Part shown: one piece after another, positions 16,952-24,735 of the stretch
Position numbering within the stretch: position 1 is the first letter of the stretch
How the letters are laid out: each line of letters starts with the position of its first letter
Source of the DNA: Actinoplanes sp. NBC_00393
Lineage (GTDB): Bacteria; Actinomycetota; Actinomycetes; Mycobacteriales; Micromonosporaceae
Length of the DNA: 64,000 nucleotides
Direction: 5' to 3'
NCBI RefSeq assembly: GCF_036053395.1
Contig: NZ_CP107942.1
Span: 6,900,501-6,964,500, forward strand
Program-made: the position numbers and the translations under genes
The notes under the pieces: generated by a model
The model's input: only the letters and a program-made list of their open reading frames with translations
Told to the model about the DNA's origin: nothing
The model's database searches: none

Positions 16952-19498
16952 TCACACACTGCGCAACCTACGCGGGCCGGTGTCCGGACGGACACCGGCA
17001 TCGCCGTATTCGACGACGGCGTGCAGCACCGAGAAACCGTCCGGGCGGGCCAGCACCGGGTTCAGGGTGAGCGAGCGGACCTTCGGGTGCTCGTCGGCCA
17101 GGCGGCCCACCCGCAGCAGCAGATCGATCAGCGCGGCGCGGTCCACCGGCGTGGAGCCGCGGTACCCGTGCAGCAGCGGCGCCGCCCGTGGCTCGTCGAC
17201 CAGCGCCTCGGCCGCCCGGTCGGTCAGCGGTGCGGCCCGCCAGGCCAGGTCACCGAGCAGTTCGCTGGCGACGCCGCCCAGGCCGAACCCGACGACCGGG
17301 CCGAACGCCGGATCCTCCAGCACCTCCACCACGCAGGCGACGCCGGCCGGCACCATGGTCTGGACTAGGACGTCCGTACCGAACTCGGTGGAAAGTTCGC
17401 GGTACGCAGCGCGTACGCCATCGGGGTCGGAAAGGGCGAGGCGCACGGCGCCGAGGTCTATCCGGTGGCGCAACCCACCGCCTGCCGCCTTGAGCGCGAC
17501 CGGAAAGCCCAGCTCTACCGCGGCTGCGACCGCGGCATCCTCGGTGCCGGCGAGGGTCGACGGCACGACCGGGATGCCGTAGGCGGCCAGCAGTTCCTCG
17601 GGGGTCTCGGCAGCCTCGGCAGCGACCGGATCCACACCGGACAGCTCCGGCATCACGCCCGGCGGGCGCCGCAACCAGTCGGCGTAGTTGACCACCCGGG
17701 CCAGGGCCCGCACCGCTTCCTCGACCGAGGGATAGACCGGTACGCGCGGCGGCGCCTTCCCGAAGACCAGCATCGCGACGGTCGGCTTCTCCCCCGCCAG
17801 AGCAACGCTGGCCAGCGCCGCGGAGAAGTCGGCGTCCTCGTCGGAGAGCTGCCCGGGCACCGGCGGCGCACAGACCGCGACCAGCGCGTCCACCCGTTCG
17901 TCGACCGCGGCGTCAGCGAGCGCGTCGGCCAGATCGTGCGCGGTCGCGGACGGCCCCGCGTCGAAGGGATAGCCCTCGGCCACCACCAGGCCGGCGGCGC
18001 GACAGGCGACGACGGCCAGCTCGGCCAGCGCGGACGAATTGCCGACGACGGCCACCCGGCGCCCGGCCGGCAACGGCTGATGCGCCAGCAGCATGCCGAC
18101 GTCGAAGAGCTCCTGGACGGTGTCCACCCGGATCACGCCGGAGCGGGCGAACAGGGCGGTCACCGCGTTCACATCGGGGCCCGGGGTGTCGCCGGCCAGA
18201 CCCGGCGGCCGGGTCGCCGAGGCGACCGCCACCACCGGCTTGATCCGGCTCATCCGGCGGGCCAGCCGGGCGAACTTGCGCGGGTTGCCGAACGTCTCCA
18301 GGTAGAGCAGGACGACGTCGGTGCCGGGGTCGTCCTGCCAGTACTGCAACAGGTCGTTTCCGGACACGTCGGCCCGGTTGCCGGCGGAGACGAAGCTGGA
18401 CAGGCCCAGCCCGCGTCGATCGGCCTCGGCCAGCAGCGCCACACCCAGCGCGCCGCTCTGGCTGAAGAAGCCCACCCGGCCGGCGGTCGGCAGGCGCGGG
18501 GACATGGTGGCGTTCAGGCGCACCTCGGGGTCGGCGTTGGCGATCCCGAAGCTGTTGGGGCCGACCACCCGGAGGCCGACGGCGCGGGCCCGCTCGATCA
18601 GGGCACGCTGCTGCGCGGCGCCCTCCGGGCCGGCCTCGGCGAAGCCCGTGGAGACCACGACCACGCCACCGGCTCCGGCGCGGGCGGCGTCCGCACCGGC
18701 CTCCGGCACCGCCTCCGCGGGCACGGCGATCAGGGCCAGGTCGATGGGGGCTCCGGCTTCCGCAGCTGTCCGGTACGCCGCCAGCCCGGCGATCCGCTCC
18801 GCGGTGGGATGGACCGGCACGATCGCTCCGGAGTACCCGCCGTCCCGCAGGTTGCCCAGCATCGCGGCGCCGATCCCGTGACCGGTCGCGCTGGCACCGT
18901 AGATGGCGATGCCCCTCGGGGCGAGCAGCCGGGCGATCGACCGGGCCTCGGTGAGGTGCTCGCGGGACTCCTGCACCTCGCGGGACTTCTCGGTCGGCGC
19001 GATCGGGAAGCTCAGGTGCACGACGCCGTCCGCGTACCGGCGCTGCACCTGGTAGCCCGAGTCGCCGAAGACCCGCAGCATGCCGCCGTTCTCCGGCAGC
19101 ACCTCGGCGACGAAGCGGGTGATGCCGTGGTCGCGAGCGGCGTCGGCGAGATGTTCCAGCAGCACCGAGCCGATGCCGCGGCCCTGCAGCGCGTCCTCGA
19201 CCACGAAGGCGACCTCGGCCTCGGGTGAGTCGGGGCCGAGTCGCTCGTACCGTCCCACTGAAGTGATCTTGCCGTCCGCGACCGTGACGAAGGCCTCCCG
19301 GTCCCGATGGTCGACGTTGACGAACCGCTGCAGATCGCGCTCCGGGATGCGCGGGTACGGCGAGAAATAGCGCAGGTAACGGGTGCGGTCGCTCATCCGG
19401 GAGTGGAAGTCCACGATGGCCGGTGCGTCCTCGGGCCGGATCTGCCGCAGATGCGCGGCAGAGCCGTCGGCCAGCAGAACGTCTGCGCTCCTCTCCAC
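16952..19498 (-). CDS. Protein lysine acetyltransferase: N-terminal GNAT fused to acyl-CoA synthetase (NDP-forming)-like domains
   Basis: An 848-residue Pat-type enzyme. The N-terminal GNAT domain (1-165) has the acetyl-CoA loop QGRGIG at 105-110. A CoA-binding Rossmann domain follows near 195 (GIAIYGASATGHGIG), then the ligase domains, with an ATP-grasp part from about 640 to the end. In this family the ligase part senses or binds acyl-CoA while GNAT acetylates Lys of acyl-CoA synthetases. Here GNAT comes first, an order also described in actinomycetes. GTG 19498 lies 3 bases after acuC, whose product does the reverse reaction. Confidence 0.92.
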   Translation of the reverse strand: MERSADVLLADGSAAHLRQIRPEDAPAIVDFHSRMSDRTRYLRYFSPYPRIPERDLQRFVNVDHRDREAFVTVADGKITSVGRYERLGPDSPEAEVAFVVEDALQGRGIGSVLLEHLADAARDHGITRFVAEVLPENGGMLRVFGDSGYQVQRRYADGVVHLSFPIAPTEKSREVQESREHLTEARSIARLLAPRGIAIYGASATGHGIGAAMLGNLRDGGYSGAIVPVHPTAERIAGLAAYRTAAEAGAPIDLALIAVPAEAVPEAGADAARAGAGGVVVVSTGFAEAGPEGAAQQRALIERARAVGLRVVGPNSFGIANADPEVRLNATMSPRLPTAGRVGFFSQSGALGVALLAEADRRGLGLSSFVSAGNRADVSGNDLLQYWQDDPGTDVVLLYLETFGNPRKFARLARRMSRIKPVVAVASATRPPGLAGDTPGPDVNAVTALFARSGVIRVDTVQELFDVGMLLAHQPLPAGRRVAVVGNSSALAELAVVACRAAGLVVAEGYPFDAGPSATAHDLADALADAAVDERVDALVAVCAPPVPGQLSDEDADFSAALASVALAGEKPTVAMLVFGKAPPRVPVYPSVEEAVRALARVVNYADWLRRPPGVMPELSGVDPVAAEAAETPEELLAAYGIPVVPSTLAGTEDAAVAAAVELGFPVALKAAGGGLRHRIDLGAVRLALSDPDGVRAAYRELSTEFGTDVLVQTMVPAGVACVVEVLEDPAFGPVVGFGLGGVASELLGDLAWRAAPLTDRAAEALVDEPRAAPLLHGYRGSTPVDRAALIDLLLRVGRLADEHPKVRSLTLNPVLARPDGFSVLHAVVEYGDAGVRPDTGPRRLRSV

Positions 19499-19501
19499 CG
19501 G

Positions 19502-20692
19502 TCAGTCCCGGGGGTCGTGCGGGTCGAGGCCATGCAGCGGGAACACCGCGGACCGGGTGGCCAGGATGGCGCGGTCGACCGGATCGGTCGTACCCGGTGC
19601 CCAGCTCTGCACCGGCGGGGTGGTCCCGTCGGTCATCGTCTCCGGAACCCGGGCGTCAGGCCGTTTCTGGGAGGCCAGCCGGCGCCACTCCGGTGGTGTG
19701 GGCGTCTCCGGTGCCAGCGGCTCCCCGGTGGCCACCGCGAGCAGGTGCGTCCAGGCCCGGGGCACCACCTCGACCAGCGCGTACCCGCCGCCGCCGGTGG
19801 CCACCCACCGCCCCTCGCACACCTCGTCGGCCAACTTCCGGATCGCGATGTACGCCGCCCGCTGCCCGTCCACCGACAACCGCAGGTCGGCGAGCGGGTC
19901 GAGCCGGTGCGCGTCGGCGCCGCACTGACTGATGATGATCTCCGGAGCGAAAGCCCGGACCACCGAAGGCACGACCGCGTGGAAGGCCCGCAGCCAGCCT
20001 GCGTCATCGGTGTTCGGCGGCAGCGGCACGTTCACCGCGGTGCCCTCCGCGTTCGGACCGCCCACCTCGTCGGCGAACCCGGTGCCCGGGAAGAGCGCCA
20101 GCGGCGTCTCGTGCAGGCTCACCGTGAGCACCCGTGGGTCGTCGTAGAAGGCGTACTGCACGCCGTCGCCGTGGTGCACGTCGACGTCGATGTAGGCCAC
20201 CCGCTGCGCGCCCTGCTCCAGCAGCCAGGCGATCGCCACCGCAGGATCGTTGTAGACGCAGAACCCGGCGGCCCGGGCCGGCATGGCGTGATGCAGCCCG
20301 CCGGCCACGTTCACCGCCCGGCGGGCCGAGCCGTGCCAGACCGCCTGAGCCGCGGCGAGAGTCGCCCCGCAGATGCGCGCCGCCGAGTCGTGCATGTCGT
20401 CGAAGACGGGGTTGTCCGGAGTGTTCAGACCCCAGCCGGTGAAGAACGGATCGATCGGCGCCAACCGGACGGCGTCCAAGTAGTCGGGACGATGCACCCG
20501 GGTGAGATCAGAATCACTCGCCGGCCGCGGCGTGATCATCTGGACGTGCGGCCGATCAAGGACGCCCAGCTCGCGGGCGAGCGCCATGGTCAGCTCCACC
20601 CGCACCGGATTGAGCGGATGATCACCCATGTCATAGTCGAGCAGAGCGCTGTCCCACACCACTGCCGTCGTCTCATCGGCCATGCTCGACAT
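19502..20692 (-). CDS. acuC: AcuC-type protein lysine deacetylase (histone deacetylase family)
   Basis: A 396-residue class I HDAC-like hydrolase. The His pair GLHHAM (H134-H135) and the zinc ligands in YIDVDVHHGDG (D171, H173) are visible, with a late GGGGYA motif. In Bacillus, AcuC removes the acetyl group that inactivates acetyl-CoA synthetase. It sits directly upstream of the acetyltransferase gene in the same operon, so the modifier and eraser are made together. The start is uncertain: ATG 20692 or 20683, neither with a strong ribosome site; longer reading overlaps the ideR leader. Confidence 0.92.
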   Translation of the reverse strand: MSSMADETTAVVWDSALLDYDMGDHPLNPVRVELTMALARELGVLDRPHVQMITPRPASDSDLTRVHRPDYLDAVRLAPIDPFFTGWGLNTPDNPVFDDMHDSAARICGATLAAAQAVWHGSARRAVNVAGGLHHAMPARAAGFCVYNDPAVAIAWLLEQGAQRVAYIDVDVHHGDGVQYAFYDDPRVLTVSLHETPLALFPGTGFADEVGGPNAEGTAVNVPLPPNTDDAGWLRAFHAVVPSVVRAFAPEIIISQCGADAHRLDPLADLRLSVDGQRAAYIAIRKLADEVCEGRWVATGGGGYALVEVVPRAWTHLLAVATGEPLAPETPTPPEWRRLASQKRPDARVPETMTDGTTPPVQSWAPGTTDPVDRAILATRSAVFPLHGLDPHDPRD

Positions 20693-20835
20693 GCTGCCAT
20701 GCGCCGCGGTCCTCCGACGGTTTGCCGACGCCTCTTTCGCCGCGCCGGGCGACGTGTCGTTAGCACACCTGTTTCGCGGTCGGGTAGGGTCTCTTGGCAC
20801 TTGCTCGGGGCGGATGTCAACCCCCCGCCGCGCGG

Positions 20836-20841
20836 TATTAT
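20836..20841 (+). promoter_or_regulatory. Candidate -10 element (TATTAT) for the ideR transcript
   Basis: TATTAT fits a -10 hexamer well. It stands out in GC-rich DNA about 22 bases before the uORF start. A -35 is unclear (GATGTC at 20813-20818 gives a 17-base spacer). A transcript from here would start near 20848, just ahead of the uORF ribosome site GGGAGGA. Confidence 0.45.
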
Positions 20842-20862
20842 CGCTGCTGGGAGGACCGCATC

Positions 20863-20925
20863 GTGAATGATCTCGTCGATACCACTTCGCGCGGGTGTAC
20901 CTGCGACCTCGGAGGTACACGTTGA
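20863..20925 (+). CDS. 20-codon upstream ORF repeating the first eight residues of IdeR
   Basis: GTG 20863 has a strong GGGAGGA ribosome site 6-8 bases upstream. The frame encodes MNDLVDTT, then SRGCTCDLGGTR, and stops at TGA 20923-20925, which overlaps the ideR TTG start at 20922. MNDLVDTT is identical to the IdeR N-terminus, yet the codons differ almost only at silent positions (18 of 24 bases match). The two Cys codons lie in the left arm of a hairpin that holds the ideR ribosome site. A leader peptide controlling ideR translation is the likely reading, by inference. Confidence 0.55.
   Translation: MNDLVDTTSRGCTCDLGGTR
20895..20920 (+). promoter_or_regulatory. Hairpin sequestering the ideR ribosome-binding site
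   Basis: GTGTACCT (20895-20902) and AGGTACAC (20913-20920) form a perfect 8-bp stem with a 10-base loop. The GGAGG site of ideR (20911-20915) is split between the loop and the right arm. The left arm lies within the uORF Cys codons, so a ribosome on the uORF would open the stem. The palindrome could also be a protein operator, but its half-sites run opposite to the known IdeR iron box. Confidence 0.55.
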
Positions 20926-21605
20926 ACGACTTGGTCGATACCACCGAGATGTATCTGAAGACCATCCTCGAGCTCGAGGAAGAGGGTGTTCCGGCCCTCC
21001 GCGCCCGGATCGCCGAGCGCCTGCACCAGAGCGGTCCCACGGTCAGCCAGACCGTCGCCCGGATGGAACGGGACGGGCTCCTCACCGTCGAGGGCGACCG
21101 CCACCTGGTCCTGACCGAAGCCGGCCGCACGCACGCCATCGCCGTCATGCGCAAGCACCGTCTCGCCGAGCTGCTGCTCGTCAACGTCATCGGCATGCCC
21201 TACGAGGAGGCCCACGAAGAGGCCTGCCGCTGGGAGCACGTGATGAGCGACTCAGTCGAGAAGCGGGTCTACGAGCTGCTCAACAAGCCGACCCGCTCGC
21301 CGTACGGGAACCCGATCCCCGGCCTCGAACAGCTCGGCGCGCCGGACGAGAGCGCCCAGCCCGCCGACCAGGCCGAACGCAACCTCGCGTTCCCCGGCCT
21401 GTCCGGTGACGTCGTGGTCCGGCGGATCTGCGAGAGCGTGCAGACCAACGCGGACGTGCTGCGCCAACTGCACGCCGCCGGCATCGACCCCGGCACCACG
21501 GTGACCGTCGCCCAGGAACGGGACGGTGTCACCATCGACCGCTCCGGCGACAAGATCCGTCTGCCGCGTGAGGTGGCGTCCCGGGTGTTCGTGGCGGCTC
21601 GCTAG
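20922..21605 (+). CDS. ideR: Iron-dependent transcriptional regulator of the DtxR/IdeR family
   Basis: A 227-residue repressor with an N-terminal winged helix (RARIAERLHQSGPTVSQTVA), a dimerisation and metal-binding domain and a C-terminal SH3-like domain. Counting from TTG 20922, the metal ligands fall at M10, H79, E83, H98, C102, E105 and H106, exactly as in mycobacterial IdeR, which fixes this start. GGAGG precedes it. It should repress iron uptake genes when bound to Fe(II). Its stop overlaps the convergent lipoprotein gene by CTAG. The uORF and hairpin upstream suggest translational control. Confidence 0.94.
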   Translation: MNDLVDTTEMYLKTILELEEEGVPALRARIAERLHQSGPTVSQTVARMERDGLLTVEGDRHLVLTEAGRTHAIAVMRKHRLAELLLVNVIGMPYEEAHEEACRWEHVMSDSVEKRVYELLNKPTRSPYGNPIPGLEQLGAPDESAQPADQAERNLAFPGLSGDVVVRRICESVQTNADVLRQLHAAGIDPGTTVTVAQERDGVTIDRSGDKIRLPREVASRVFVAAR

Positions 21606-22153
21606 CTGTCGGTGTCCATCGCCTTGGCCAGCTCCAGCAGCTTCGCGTTCATCTTCTTGACGGTGCTGGCCTTCGGCCCCTTGGCGAAGGTGAAACGCAG
21701 CGTCTGCAACTGCTTGGCGCTGCTCAGCCAGCCGATCTCGACAGTCGGGCCGTGCCCGCCGGCGGCCTTGGTGTTCAGCAGATAGGCGGCCTTGCCCAGA
21801 CCCTTGAGCTTGGTCGCCTTCGGCGGCATGCGCTCGGCCAGGAAAAGGGCAGGGGTCGCCTTCGTCGTCTCGACCACGGAGAGCGACAGGTCGGGCCAGG
21901 CGGTGTTCACGGTCTGCACCACGCAGGTCGACGTGTCGTCGATCTGCTCCGAGGCGGCGACGGAGAAACGGACGCCGATCTTCTCCTCGATGAAATTCCA
22001 GTCCCAGAGGATGCAGGCGCCGCCGGCTGAAGCGGCCGGGACCTCGGCGACGGTGATCGGGGGCGCGGCCGGGCTGGACTCGGCGGGCTTGCTGCAGCCG
22101 GGCGCGGCCAGTAGTAGGACGGCGGCGGCCGAGATGGCGAAACGCGTACGCAC
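21602..22153 (-). CDS. Secreted lipoprotein of unknown function
   Basis: A 183-residue exported lipoprotein. A basic start (MRTRF), hydrophobic helix and lipobox LAAPGC (Cys20) direct lipid attachment. The mature domain, with two Cys (in GGACILWDW and STCVVQTVN) likely forming a disulfide, resembles the DUF3558-like lipoproteins of actinobacteria, though I am not sure of the family. It ends in a four-base overlap with ideR on the opposite strand. No function is known. Confidence 0.8.
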   Translation of the reverse strand: MRTRFAISAAAVLLLAAPGCSKPAESSPAAPPITVAEVPAASAGGACILWDWNFIEEKIGVRFSVAASEQIDDTSTCVVQTVNTAWPDLSLSVVETTKATPALFLAERMPPKATKLKGLGKAAYLLNTKAAGGHGPTVEIGWLSSAKQLQTLRFTFAKGPKASTVKKMNAKLLELAKAMDTDS

Positions 22154-22383
22154 TCTTGATCCTCCCCGGTACCGGGGACACCGTACTGGCCGTGGGCCTT
22201 GAGGGGAAGGGGTTGATCACGCCACATTGGTGTACAGGTAGTGACTGCCTTGGTGGTTACTCTTTGTGTTGTGGCGTGCGCTTTCTGGTCAGGTTGTTCC
22301 TGGTGATTTGCGTCGTTGATCTCTGTGGCTGCTTTCTACGGCTGCTCCGTGCGGGAGTGATCACCTGTTCGGAGCAGGGCCGC

Positions 22384-22640
22384 GGTTTGCGACTTGGCTT
22401 GGCTTGCGGCACGGCGCGGCACGGCGCGGCTTGGCCTACGGCGTGGCTGGGCTTTGTGGCGCGGCTTGGTCGGCTTTGTGGCGCGGCGGGGCACGGCGTG
22501 GCTTTGTGGCACGGCGTGGCTTTATGGCGCGGCGGGGCGCGGCACGGCGTGGCTTTGTGGCGCGGCGGGGCACGGCGTGGCTTGGCGGCGCGCCGCGCCG
22601 TGCGGTGCTTGCCTCGGCTTGCCTTAGCTTGCGGCGCGAT
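22384..22640. repeat. GC-rich degenerate repeat block
   Basis: The gene-free stretch 22154-22786 contains a block built from variants of GGCTTTGTGGCGCGGCGGGG and GCACGGCGTGG. Clear copies begin near 22472, 22520 and 22551, with shorter GGCACGGC/GGCGCGGC units around them. Open frames across it exist on both strands but have strongly biased repetitive composition and no ribosome site. I regard it as non-coding. Confidence 0.75.
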
Positions 22641-22748
22641 GGCGAAGCGACCGCAAGGCTCGCCTCACCTTTTGTGCGGGCTCCAAGGCTCCGTTCAAGC
22701 AGCCCTCCGCATTCGTGCCGACCTCCGCGGCAGCCGCATTCCTTCGCC

Positions 22749-22769
22749 ACTTGACGCGCGGTGTCAAGT
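22749..22769. promoter_or_regulatory. Operator-like palindrome upstream of the HTH gene
   Basis: ACTTGAC and GTCAAGT are perfect 7-base arms around GCGCGGT, ending 17 bases before the ATG of the HTH gene. The left arm contains TTGACG, which could also be a -35 element. The position suits an autoregulatory operator. Confidence 0.5.
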
Positions 22770-22786
22770 AACGGAAGGATGGGGAC

Positions 22787-23365
22787 ATGGGTGGGAGTGA
22801 TGAGCTGAGTGAGCAATTGCTTCGGCTGATCGACATACGCCTGCTCGACCCGCTCGAGGTCCTGCTCGAAGATGATCGCGCCATCGACGGGGCGAGGGAC
22901 AGGCTTCGCGAGCTGACCGCAGACTGGGCCGACGCGATCGAGAACGGGAGCGACGCCGCCGCTATCCGGACGATCGCCCGGCTGATGGCCACGCTCTATC
23001 CCGACGATCACGCCTTCGCCCCGCCGGCCGACTGGTGGCGGGCCCCGTTCGGGCAGGCCGTGGTCCGCCGGGTCGGCCACCCGTTCGCCGAGTCCGTGTC
23101 GCTGGCCACCGCCGGCGCGATGCTCGGCATCAGCCGGCAGGGCGTGCACGACCTGGTGCGCCGGGGCCGGCTGCCCCGCCACGCGGATGGCGGGGTGCCG
23201 GTAGCGGCAATCCGGGAACGACTTCTGCACACGCCTCCCACTTCGCACACGTCTCCGATTTCGCATGCGTCTCCCCTTCTGCATACCTCTCCGGATTTAC
23301 ATGCGTCTCCGGACCTGCATGCGTCTCCGATTTTGCGTAAGCCTCCGATTGAGGAGCCCACATGA
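22787..23365 (+). CDS. Helix-turn-helix protein with hexapeptide-repeat C-terminal tail
   Basis: A 192-residue protein. Residues 1-95 form a helical domain of unknown type. Residues 103-132 hold a MerR/excisionase-like HTH (SLATAGAMLGISRQGVHDLV, then RRGRLP). Residues 146-187 are seven hexapeptides of consensus xxH(T/A)SP, with the first and last degenerate. The His/Ser/Pro tail should be extended; its role is unknown. GGGGAC precedes ATG 22787, and a 7-bp palindrome lies just upstream. The stop overlaps the hydrolase ATG (ATGA), so the two are one operon and the HTH protein may control it. Confidence 0.75.
   Translation: MGGSDELSEQLLRLIDIRLLDPLEVLLEDDRAIDGARDRLRELTADWADAIENGSDAAAIRTIARLMATLYPDDHAFAPPADWWRAPFGQAVVRRVGHPFAESVSLATAGAMLGISRQGVHDLVRRGRLPRHADGGVPVAAIRERLLHTPPTSHTSPISHASPLLHTSPDLHASPDLHASPILRKPPIEEPT
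23222..23347 (+). repeat. Seven 18-bp in-frame repeats encoding the HTH protein tail
   Basis: The tail is encoded by seven consecutive 18-bp units with a core of CATGCGTCTCCGGAT type. The units in the middle are most alike and the outer ones have drifted. The period keeps frame, so copy number could vary without a frameshift. Confidence 0.8.
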
Positions 23366-24270
23366 TCAACGACCGCCTCATCGACGCCGGGGACTTGCCG
23401 CTCGCGGTTCGCGATTTCGGTGGCACCGCGCCGCCGCTCCTGCTCCTGCACGGCGCCGGCGGCAACCTCGCGCAGATGACCACGCTGGCGCGTGCGCTGC
23501 GCCCCCACCACCGGGTCGTCACCGTCGATCTGCGCGGGCACGGCCGCTCGGGCGACGGCACCTGGACGTGGGACGCCGCCCTCGGTGACCTGGCCGCGGT
23601 CTGCGTTCAGCTCGAGCTGGAGCGACCAGCAGTGGTCGGGCACTCCCTCGGCGGCATGCTGGCCGCTCTCTGGGGCCAGCGCCACCCCGAGTCGCCCGGG
23701 ATCATCAGTCTGGACGGCAACCCACCGCCCACCCGCGCCGAGCACCTGCCCGGGCTGGACCCGGAGAAGGCCGAAGCCGAACTGGCCCGGTTGCACGCGA
23801 TCTTCGACGCCATGGAGGCAGTGGCCGGCCAGGTGATCGAGGCGGACAAGCTGCCCGACCTGGTGGAACGCCAGCAGATGGCGGCGCGGGACATGGGCGC
23901 CAACGAGAAGGTCTGGATCGAAGGCTTCCGCCGCAACCTGAAACACGAGAACGGCGAGACCTCGATCCGCCCGTCCGCCGCAACGACGTCGCAGCTCCGG
24001 GCGCTGATGAACAGCCTCGACCTGACCCCGGTGTACTCGGCAACCACCTGCCCGGAGCTGGTGATCCTGCCAACTCGCAACCTGCCGGAGCAGGAGCCGT
24101 TCGCCGAGCTCTACGAGGCACACCGCCGCTACCTGCTGCAGCAGGCCAAGGCGGTCCCCCGCTTGCGCTACCTGTCCCTGGCCGACGCCTCCCATGCCAT
24201 GGTGATCGAACAGCCGGCGCTGATCGCCTCGGTGATCACCGACTTCCTCGCCGAACACCGCGGCCGGTAG
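23362..24270 (+). CDS. Alpha/beta-fold hydrolase
   Basis: A 302-residue cytoplasmic alpha/beta hydrolase. The oxyanion motif LLLHGAGGN is followed by VDLRGHGRSGDG, the nucleophile elbow GHSLGG (Ser), a later acid residue and the C-terminal His in DASHAMVIEQP. The variable cap domain lies around 130-210. The substrate is not predictable; esterase, epoxide hydrolase-like or C-C hydrolase activities all use this fold. Its start is coupled to the upstream HTH gene by a four-base overlap. Confidence 0.9.
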   Translation: MINDRLIDAGDLPLAVRDFGGTAPPLLLLHGAGGNLAQMTTLARALRPHHRVVTVDLRGHGRSGDGTWTWDAALGDLAAVCVQLELERPAVVGHSLGGMLAALWGQRHPESPGIISLDGNPPPTRAEHLPGLDPEKAEAELARLHAIFDAMEAVAGQVIEADKLPDLVERQQMAARDMGANEKVWIEGFRRNLKHENGETSIRPSAATTSQLRALMNSLDLTPVYSATTCPELVILPTRNLPEQEPFAELYEAHRRYLLQQAKAVPRLRYLSLADASHAMVIEQPALIASVITDFLAEHRGR

Positions 24271-24735
24271 TGGCGCCCGGCTGGTGGAGTCCTCCGACCC
24301 GGCCGGTCCGGGTACGAGGCCGACTCGGCTGTCCGCTCGGAAGGGCACACCGACCGCCACTGAGCCGATCATGCGAGGCCGCCCTGGCCCGGTCCGGCTT
24401 CGGGCCGACCCGGCGGCGGATTTGGACCCTGGCTGTGCCTGGCTCGCGGAAGGTGCCGGCCGGCTTGCAGCAGGTGCCTAACTGGTTCCCGCCGCGACGC
24501 CCGGGCTTGCACCCCGCCCGGGTTCGGGGCGCGGTCGGCCGCTGCCCAGTCCCGGCGGGAGAGGCCACGTCCTGCAATGTGGCAAGTCGCGAGGGCCAAC
24601 AACTCAAGCGGAGGACGGCAACCCGCCCGGCGGCCGGGTGGCGGCTGTGTGACGCGGCAGAGTCGCGGGCTGCTGCGGGTGCTGCGGGTGACTGCGGTGG
24701 GTTGGGCGCAGCGATTGCCCGTACCCGGGGGCGGG
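24271..24735. other. Intergenic region without a supported gene
   Basis: This 465-base stretch separates the convergent hydrolase and MFS genes. Open frames on both strands are biased GC shadows with no homology, ribosome site or sensible composition. I see no strong hairpin, repeat or promoter in it. Confidence 0.6.

Noticed and set aside
20895..20920. Iron box for IdeR at the ideR leader palindrome
   Set aside because: Known IdeR boxes have AGGT on the left and ACCT on the right of the dyad; here the order is reversed and the core does not match.
22384..22640. Coding frames through the GC-rich repeat block
   Set aside because: Frames are open in several phases with Arg/Gly/Ala/Trp-rich repeats and no start signals.
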